This document shows, piece by piece, positions 48,025 to 52,682 of a stretch of DNA of 52,682 nucleotides (position 1 is the stretch's first letter; the number at the start of each line of letters is the position of its first letter). This stretch comes from Gluconacetobacter tumulicola (GTDB taxonomy: Bacteria; Pseudomonadota; Alphaproteobacteria; Acetobacterales; Acetobacteraceae). The DNA is taken from NCBI RefSeq assembly GCF_014174215.1, contig NZ_JABEQL010000030.1:1-52682 (forward strand), written 5' to 3'. The notes beneath the pieces are model-generated. The model searched no databases. It saw only the letters and a program-made list of their open reading frames with translations, and had not been told where the DNA came from. Made by a program: the position numbers and the translations under genes.

Positions 48025-49323
48025 ATGATTCCTCAACACTCTCGCTTGCGCTCTGGCGTCGCCACATACCGTATTGCAGCACAGGTATCCGGCGTCTTGG
48101 CGAGCGGCCTGCTCTTCCTGTCAGGCTGCAGTTCCCTGCCAAGCAGCGGCCCCACGGAATCACAGTTCCTAAGCGCACAAAAAGACCCGAAGAAAAACAA
48201 GCTGGGGTTCGGCCTTGTACAGATCAGTTCCGACCTCCTGACGATTCTTGCCAATGATTCTCCAGTGCTGCTTTCGTCCCTGGACAAGGTGACCGACCGG
48301 CCTACGAGCAATGACATGATCGGCCCAGGTGATACGATCCAGGTTTCGATCTATGAGATCGGCAATGGCCTGTTCGGCGGCGGTGGCGGCAATGCCAGCG
48401 GCACGTCGATGGCCGCCGCCATGGCGGGCGGCTCTACAACCACCCAGAATACCGGCAGCATCCTGTCGTCCGGCGGCACCGCGCAGGACCCTCAGGGCGC
48501 CAAGGCCATGCTCAGCAATCTGCCGCCACTGAAGGTCAGTGCAGAAGGAACCGTCACCGTCCCCTATGCAGGCACGCTGCATGTGGCAGGACAGACGGTG
48601 GATCAGGCGGCGGCGACGGTACGCCAGGCCCTGGCGCGAAAATCGCAGGCGCCTCAGGTCGTCGTCCATGTCGTCGAGAGCGTGACCAACTCCGCCATCG
48701 TCTATGGAAACGTCACCCGCCCTGGACGCGTATTCCTCACCCCCACGCGCGAGCGTCTCATGGATGTCATCGCCCTCGCGCAGGGCAGCCCCCATCCGCC
48801 GGAGGATTCCATCATCCAGTTGACGCGGGGCGACCACGTGGCGCGCGTGGCGATGAGCGTTCCGGAAAACGACCCGTCGCAGAACATTGCCATTCATCCC
48901 GGCGACCGGATCGAGGTTATCTACAAGCCCAGAACCTTTACCGTCTTCGGCGCCACCGGCAAGGTGTCGGAGGTCCCGTTTGCGGTACCTGAACTCTCCT
49001 TGTCCGAAGCCCTTGCCAGGACGGGAGGTCCCCTGGACCAACAGTCCGATCCCAACGGTATTTTCCTTCTGCGCTATGAAGACAACGACGTCGTCCGGCG
49101 GCTGGGTCTTCCTGTGGCCGAGGGCAAGCCGGTCACGCCGATCGTGTACCAAATCGACATGATGAATCCTGGCAATTATTTCCTGGGGCAGCATTTCGCC
49201 ATGAGAGACAAGGACATGCTGTATTACTCCAACGCGAAGGCGAATAATTTCTACAAGCTGTTCACCCTTATCAGCACAATCGTCCAACCGGGCATTACGG
49301 CGGGCTACATGGTGGCGCGCTAG
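48025..49323 (+). CDS. Polysaccharide export outer-membrane lipoprotein (Wza/KpsD-like)
   Basis: The 432-residue protein has a lipoprotein signal with LFLSGC (cysteine 35), a polysaccharide-export domain beginning at GPGDTIQVSIYE, a glycine-rich insert, a second part at SAEGTVTVPYAGTLHVAGQTVDQA and SLBB-type domains (VYGNVTRPGRVFLTP, FTVFGATGKVSEVPF). It should form the outer-membrane channel for capsule or exopolysaccharide. The ATG 48025 is a likely start; the frame opens at 47980. The export genes for the inner membrane follow directly, so it belongs to an ABC-dependent capsule system. Confidence 0.92.
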   Translation: MIPQHSRLRSGVATYRIAAQVSGVLASGLLFLSGCSSLPSSGPTESQFLSAQKDPKKNKLGFGLVQISSDLLTILANDSPVLLSSLDKVTDRPTSNDMIGPGDTIQVSIYEIGNGLFGGGGGNASGTSMAAAMAGGSTTTQNTGSILSSGGTAQDPQGAKAMLSNLPPLKVSAEGTVTVPYAGTLHVAGQTVDQAAATVRQALARKSQAPQVVVHVVESVTNSAIVYGNVTRPGRVFLTPTRERLMDVIALAQGSPHPPEDSIIQLTRGDHVARVAMSVPENDPSQNIAIHPGDRIEVIYKPRTFTVFGATGKVSEVPFAVPELSLSEALARTGGPLDQQSDPNGIFLLRYEDNDVVRRLGLPVAEGKPVTPIVYQIDMMNPGNYFLGQHFAMRDKDMLYYSNAKANNFYKLFTLISTIVQPGITAGYMVAR

Positions 49324-49400
49324 CGCGTAAGCCAGGATGCCCGCAACGAAACAGGATATGTGCAGTTTTTCGATCGAGGTTGGAGCAGGAAAGTCTTTCG

Positions 49401-50591
49401 ATGTCAGATGAGTTTCAAGAACACCCTTCATTAGCCCTAGCGCCCGCATCCCAGCCGGCCCATGCGGCAGCGCCGCTTGCGGCCGGCGTGGCTTTTGTAA
49501 GAAACAAGATCAGGTCGGGACTTTTTTTCACCGTTATCGTGCCCAATATTTTTCTCTTTCTCTATCTGACCCTTATCGCCAGCCCGCAATATATTTCCGA
49601 AGCCCATTTCATGGTGCGCGGCGAGCACAGCATGGGGAGTGCGCCGCTTTCCATGATGATGCAAACCGGCATGAATGAGTCCGTCACCAGCGATGATACG
49701 TTCGCCGTGCAGGACTATCTCATGTCGCGCGACGCCATGGCACTCCTGCTCCACAAAGACGGACTGGCCCAGGTCTTCTCGCACCCGGGCGCAGATTTCA
49801 TGTCCCGCTTCCCCAACTGGTATTCACGGCGCGATCTGGAAAGCTTCTACAAATACTACAAGAAACACGTTAAGGCGCAGATCGATGCCGAGACCTCACT
49901 GTCTGTCCTGACCGTCCGCACCTTCAGCGCGGAGGATTCACAGCGCATTGCCAAGGCGCTCATCGCGGCCGCAGAAGATCTGGTGAACGAGATCAACCGC
50001 CGGCAGCGCGCGAATCTGGTGGATGCCGCACAGCGAGAGGTCGACACAACGCTCGACCAGATCCGCGACCTGCAAATCCGCCTTGCAGCCTTCCGCAATA
50101 CCAGCGCGATGATCGACCCGGAGAAGCAGAGCGAGCCCCTCGTTTCCACGCAATACGCGCTGCAATCGCTGCTCACCGCCACGCAGATGCGCCTGGACCA
50201 GACCCGCCAGACGTCGCCCGACAGTCCGTCCATCGCCGTCTACGAGCAGCAGATCAATATCCTGCGCAAGCAACTGAATACCGCATCCGCCCGGTTGACG
50301 GGTGATACCCATTCCCTGGTGCCGACACTGACCGAGTTTGACAACCTGACCATCCAGCGGCAGATCCTGCAGCAGGTGTTGGCGTCAGAGGTGACATCCC
50401 TGCAAAGCGCCAAGGCCCGAGCAGACCATCAGATGGTCTTCCTGGAAGAAGTGTCCCGCCCCGATAAGCCTGATTATCCCGCATATCCGTCGACGCTCGA
50501 AGTGATGGCAATTTCTCTCGTCTCTTTCTACAGCGCTTACATCATGGGGCGGCTTCTCATTGCAGGCGCGAGGGAGCACAAGATCTCATGA
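49401..50591 (+). CDS. Capsule polysaccharide export inner-membrane protein (KpsE/BexC/CtrB family)
   Basis: The 396-residue protein has two membrane helices near its ends (LFFTVIVPNIFLFLYLTLIA at about 48-67 and VMAISLVSFYSAYIMGRLLIAGA near residue 375) flanking a periplasmic coiled-coil region with SRPDKPDYPAYPSTLE, the proline-rich segment typical of polysaccharide co-polymerases. It links the inner-membrane ABC transporter to the outer-membrane exporter. ATG 49401 follows AGGAAAG; a TTG at 49380 is in frame. Its stop codon overlaps the start of the permease gene (ATGA). Confidence 0.92.
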   Translation: MSDEFQEHPSLALAPASQPAHAAAPLAAGVAFVRNKIRSGLFFTVIVPNIFLFLYLTLIASPQYISEAHFMVRGEHSMGSAPLSMMMQTGMNESVTSDDTFAVQDYLMSRDAMALLLHKDGLAQVFSHPGADFMSRFPNWYSRRDLESFYKYYKKHVKAQIDAETSLSVLTVRTFSAEDSQRIAKALIAAAEDLVNEINRRQRANLVDAAQREVDTTLDQIRDLQIRLAAFRNTSAMIDPEKQSEPLVSTQYALQSLLTATQMRLDQTRQTSPDSPSIAVYEQQINILRKQLNTASARLTGDTHSLVPTLTEFDNLTIQRQILQQVLASEVTSLQSAKARADHQMVFLEEVSRPDKPDYPAYPSTLEVMAISLVSFYSAYIMGRLLIAGAREHKIS

Positions 50592-51394
50592 CGCCACAAC
50601 CTCAGCGACGCGATACGCTGCTCTCCTGCTTCATTATTCAATACAAGGTCATTCATGCGCTCATCCTTCGGGAACTGCACACCCGCTACGGGCGCGAAAA
50701 TTTGGGTTTTCTCTGGGTGATCGGAGAACCAATTCTTTTTTGTGCCGGCGTCGCAATCGTATGGACGGCTATCCGGCCGGCGCGCGAGCATGGTCTGGCC
50801 ATGACAGCTATGGTGGTCACGGGCTATATTCCCCTGACGATGTGGCGGCATTGCATGGGGCGTGCCGTCAAGGCGTATGAGTCCAATGGCAGCCTCTTTT
50901 TCCATCGACAGGTAACGCCTTTCGACGTCATCACGGCACGCTCGTTTCTGGAAATTATCGGAACAATCATGGCCGGCGGCATTGTAATGATGGGTGCCAT
51001 CGGCTTGGGCTACATGAACCCGCCAAAAGATTACGGCCTTCTCTTACTAGGCATCTCCTATCAATGCGTTTTTTCTTTCGCGACCGCCCTACTGGCCGCG
51101 TCGTTAAGCGAGATGTCCGATCTTGTCGAAAAAACCGTGACCATCTTCGGTTATCTATCGCTCCCGATGAGCGGAGCGTTCGTTATGGTTGCCTGGCTTC
51201 CGCTCCGTTACCAATGGATCTTGATGCTTTCTCCTATGGCCAACAACGTGGAGATGATCCGGGGCGGCGAGTTCGGGATAGAAGCCAGCGTTAAGTACGA
51301 TCTTTTCTACGACACCTGGAGCACTGCCCTGATGGTGCTTATCGGCATATTCCTGACCGCAGGCGTCAGAAAGCATCTGGAAATCACGGGATAG
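50588..51394 (+). CDS. Capsule polysaccharide ABC transporter permease (KpsM/BexB family)
   Basis: The 268-residue ABC-2 permease has about six membrane helices and the family start VIHALILRELHTRYGRENLGFLWVIGEPI, followed by VTGYIPLTMWRHCMGRAVKA. It moves capsular polysaccharide across the inner membrane with the ATPase encoded next. Its start overlaps the KpsE-like stop codon (ATGA) and the ATPase gene begins 12 bases after its end. Length agrees with KpsM-type proteins (about 260). Confidence 0.93.
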   Translation: MTPQPQRRDTLLSCFIIQYKVIHALILRELHTRYGRENLGFLWVIGEPILFCAGVAIVWTAIRPAREHGLAMTAMVVTGYIPLTMWRHCMGRAVKAYESNGSLFFHRQVTPFDVITARSFLEIIGTIMAGGIVMMGAIGLGYMNPPKDYGLLLLGISYQCVFSFATALLAASLSEMSDLVEKTVTIFGYLSLPMSGAFVMVAWLPLRYQWILMLSPMANNVEMIRGGEFGIEASVKYDLFYDTWSTALMVLIGIFLTAGVRKHLEITG

Positions 51395-51406
51395 AGTCAC
51401 CAGGCC

Positions 51407-52342
51407 ATGATAAGATGCGTCGACATTGTCAAGGAATTCCACACATCGTCTGGCATGAAGCGCGTGCTGAACGGCGTGAATTTTACCATTCAGCGCGGTG
51501 AAAAATGGGGCATTCTCGGGCATAATGGCGCTGGCAAATCGACCTTGCTGCGGATTATCGGCGGCGTCGACGTGCCGACATCGGGACGGGTCGAAATGGA
51601 CATGTCCGTCTCCTGGCCACTGGCATTTTCGGGCGCGTTCCAGGGCAGCTTGAGCGGACTGGATAACCTGCGGTTCATCGCACGCATCTATAATCGCGAT
51701 TACGACGAGATGCGTCGTTTTGTGGATGATTTCGCGGAACTGGGTCAACATCTTCGCGAGCCGGTGAAAAACTACTCATCAGGCATGAAAGCCCGACTTG
51801 CCTTCGCATTATCCATTGCGATCGAATTTGACAGTTATCTGATTGACGAGGTCGCCATGGTCGGCGATGCGCGTTTTGCAGAACGCTGCCGCCGAGAACT
51901 TTTTGAAAAACGCAAGGATCGAGCGCTCGTAATCGTCTCACACAGTATGGAATATATAAGAGACGCTTGTGATCATAGTATGGTTCTGCAAGATGGCAAA
52001 ATGACCATCTGCAATAGTGTCCAGGAAGGAATAGATATTTACAATAGATTACTTACCGGAAAAACATTAACAGAACGCACACCAGAGACTGATACACACT
52101 ATATCGATTCAATTAGAGATGAAAATGGAGAACCGATCGTGAGCACGGACCCTTCAAGCATCCAAAATAAAATAGTTACAGAAGAAGAAATTGAACTTCT
52201 ATTTCAATCTATTTTAAATAGAAGCGTCAATAATGACGCCTATAAAATTCAATGCGTTCGTGACAAAAGAACAGTTCTGGATATGATCAATCAACTAGTG
52301 CGCTCTGAAGAGTTTTACTTGATAAAAAAGGGATATGGGTAG
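51407..52342 (+). CDS. Capsule polysaccharide ABC transporter ATPase (KpsT/BexA family) with C-terminal extension
   Basis: The core has Walker A GHNGAGKST (residues 38-46), signature YSSGMKARLAFALS, Walker B SYLIDEVAMVGD and a switch histidine in VSHSMEY, as in KpsT. Typical KpsT proteins are about 220 residues; this one is 311. The last 90 residues (from about 222) are AT-rich and end in a segment at 257-311 (EEEIELLFQSILNR ... LVRSEEFYL) resembling a DUF4214 module, found in many surface and glycan-related proteins. The extension is in frame with no stop codon between. It is the last gene of the export operon, before a terminator and IS remnants. Confidence 0.93.
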   Translation: MIRCVDIVKEFHTSSGMKRVLNGVNFTIQRGEKWGILGHNGAGKSTLLRIIGGVDVPTSGRVEMDMSVSWPLAFSGAFQGSLSGLDNLRFIARIYNRDYDEMRRFVDDFAELGQHLREPVKNYSSGMKARLAFALSIAIEFDSYLIDEVAMVGDARFAERCRRELFEKRKDRALVIVSHSMEYIRDACDHSMVLQDGKMTICNSVQEGIDIYNRLLTGKTLTERTPETDTHYIDSIRDENGEPIVSTDPSSIQNKIVTEEEIELLFQSILNRSVNNDAYKIQCVRDKRTVLDMINQLVRSEEFYLIKKGYG

Positions 52343-52370
52343 CCGATCCGATTCTCGGATCGGTTCTTAT
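52343..52370 (+). terminator. Terminator of the capsule export operon
   Basis: CCGATCCG and CGGATCGG form an 8-bp perfect stem around ATTCT, directly after the stop codon of the ATPase gene, followed by TTCTTAT. It ends the operon. Confidence 0.65.
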
Positions 52371-52427
52371 CCGGATATTTTTGGAGGAAACTGCAGAAAT
52401 CCGACGGTTCTTCGTTTAACTCGCCTC

Positions 52428-52514
52428 GATATCAAATGTGTCCCGATTGTCGGCATGGTCGAGACGCAAAAAGATGTCACACTCAACGAGATGGTGGCGT
52501 GCCTGAGAGCCTGA
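52428..52514 (+). pseudogene. Possible IS630-family transposase fragment
   Basis: This 87-base stretch translates as DIKCVPIVGMVETQKDVTLNE followed by MVACLRA and a stop. The ETQKDVTLNEMVACL part resembles the N-terminal region of IS630-type transposases (DVTL-E--A-L). There is no start codon or continuation, so it is at most a relic. Confidence is low because the match is short. Confidence 0.35.
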
Positions 52515-52538
52515 ATCAGAAAGCGGTTTGACTGATTT

Positions 52539-52556
52539 TCCGCAGAATTCTGCGGA
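52539..52556. repeat. 18-bp perfect palindrome
   Basis: TCCGCAGAATTCTGCGGA is its own reverse complement. It lies between two insertion-sequence fragments, about 40 bases from the end of the IS66-like gene. It may be part of an IS end or a hairpin. Confidence 0.6.
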
Positions 52557-52597
52557 TATGGGCGATCATCAGTAACCGGCCGCTCAAGGCCGCATAA

Positions 52598-52682
52598 TCA
52601 CGCAGCCTGTTTGTGAGTTGTCGGCATGGGCCGCCAATTCCATGGCAGCAGTTCGTGGAGGCGGTTGATCTTATGATCGTTG
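52598..52682 (-). mobile_element. IS66 family transposase, C-terminal end (partial)
   Basis: On the minus strand the last 28 codons read NDHKINRLHELLPWNWRPMP and TTHKQAA before TGA. KINRLHELLPWNW is the typical end of IS66-family TnpC (C-terminal element: H--NRI-ELLPW). The gene continues beyond the right edge of the window, so it is not known whether it is intact. It follows the capsule export operon, marking this border as a site of insertion. Confidence 0.75.

Overview
The window reads as chromosomal DNA from a GC-rich alphaproteobacterium, most likely an acetic acid bacterium (Acetobacteraceae, Gluconacetobacter-like). This rests on very high third-position GC, on gene sets typical of alphaproteobacteria (dxs-tlyA, miaB-phoH-ybeY-corC, uvrC-pgsA-moaD-moaE, CarD, a TamA/TamB pair), and on a succinyl-CoA:acetate CoA-transferase (AarC type) together with a hexameric-type citrate synthase (AarA type), the two halves of the acetate-resistance TCA variant described in Acetobacter aceti. 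The assignment is by gene content and protein similarity, not by a database search.

Layout. 1-6.1 kb: end of dxs, then tlyA, rlmN, argG, an FKBP lipoprotein, a cytochrome c lipoprotein, trpS and a YjbQ protein, all on +. 6.1-8.9 kb on -: glutathione-dependent formaldehyde detoxification (adhC-fghA) with an RNase T2 gene attached. 9.1-10.7 kb: bestrophin-like channel and CarD. 10.7-18.1 kb on -: sterol desaturase-family protein, tamB and tamA. 18.5-28.7 kb on +: miaB-phoH-ybeY-corC, a bile-acid/Na+ symporter-family transporter, a DsbA-like thioredoxin protein and an unusually long SMC. 29-30.5 kb: aarC on -. 30.7-36.6 kb: small membrane protein, phosphatase, chorismate mutase, SixA-like phosphatase, citrate synthase, an orphan 79-residue protein under a likely Fur box, pyrE and murI. 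36.8-39.3 kb: polyprenyl diphosphate synthase, a methyltransferase and a VOC protein. 39.3-42.5 kb on -: class Ia ribonucleotide reductase nrdA-nrdB behind three evenly spaced NrdR-like boxes. 42.5-46.7 kb on -: moaE, moaD, a lipoprotein, pgsA, a 164-bp structured element and uvrC. 47.0-52.3 kb on +: xthA, then a capsule-type export set (outer-membrane exporter, KpsE-like, KpsM-like and KpsT-like proteins). The right edge holds insertion-sequence debris.

Most genes are housekeeping. The parts that merit a second look are regulatory or structural: the NrdR array phased at exactly 32 bp with one box inside the -35/-10 spacer; the 164-bp element closed by an 18-bp perfect inverted repeat between pgsA and uvrC; a promoter/Fur-box/Shine-Dalgarno assembly in front of an unrecognised 79-residue protein; a second, classical Fur box in the uvrC-xthA gap; a TetR-type operator between tamA and miaB; and an AT-rich C-terminal extension on the capsule-export ATPase that resembles a DUF4214 module. 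No CRISPR array, rRNA or tRNA gene was seen, and no complete mobile element.
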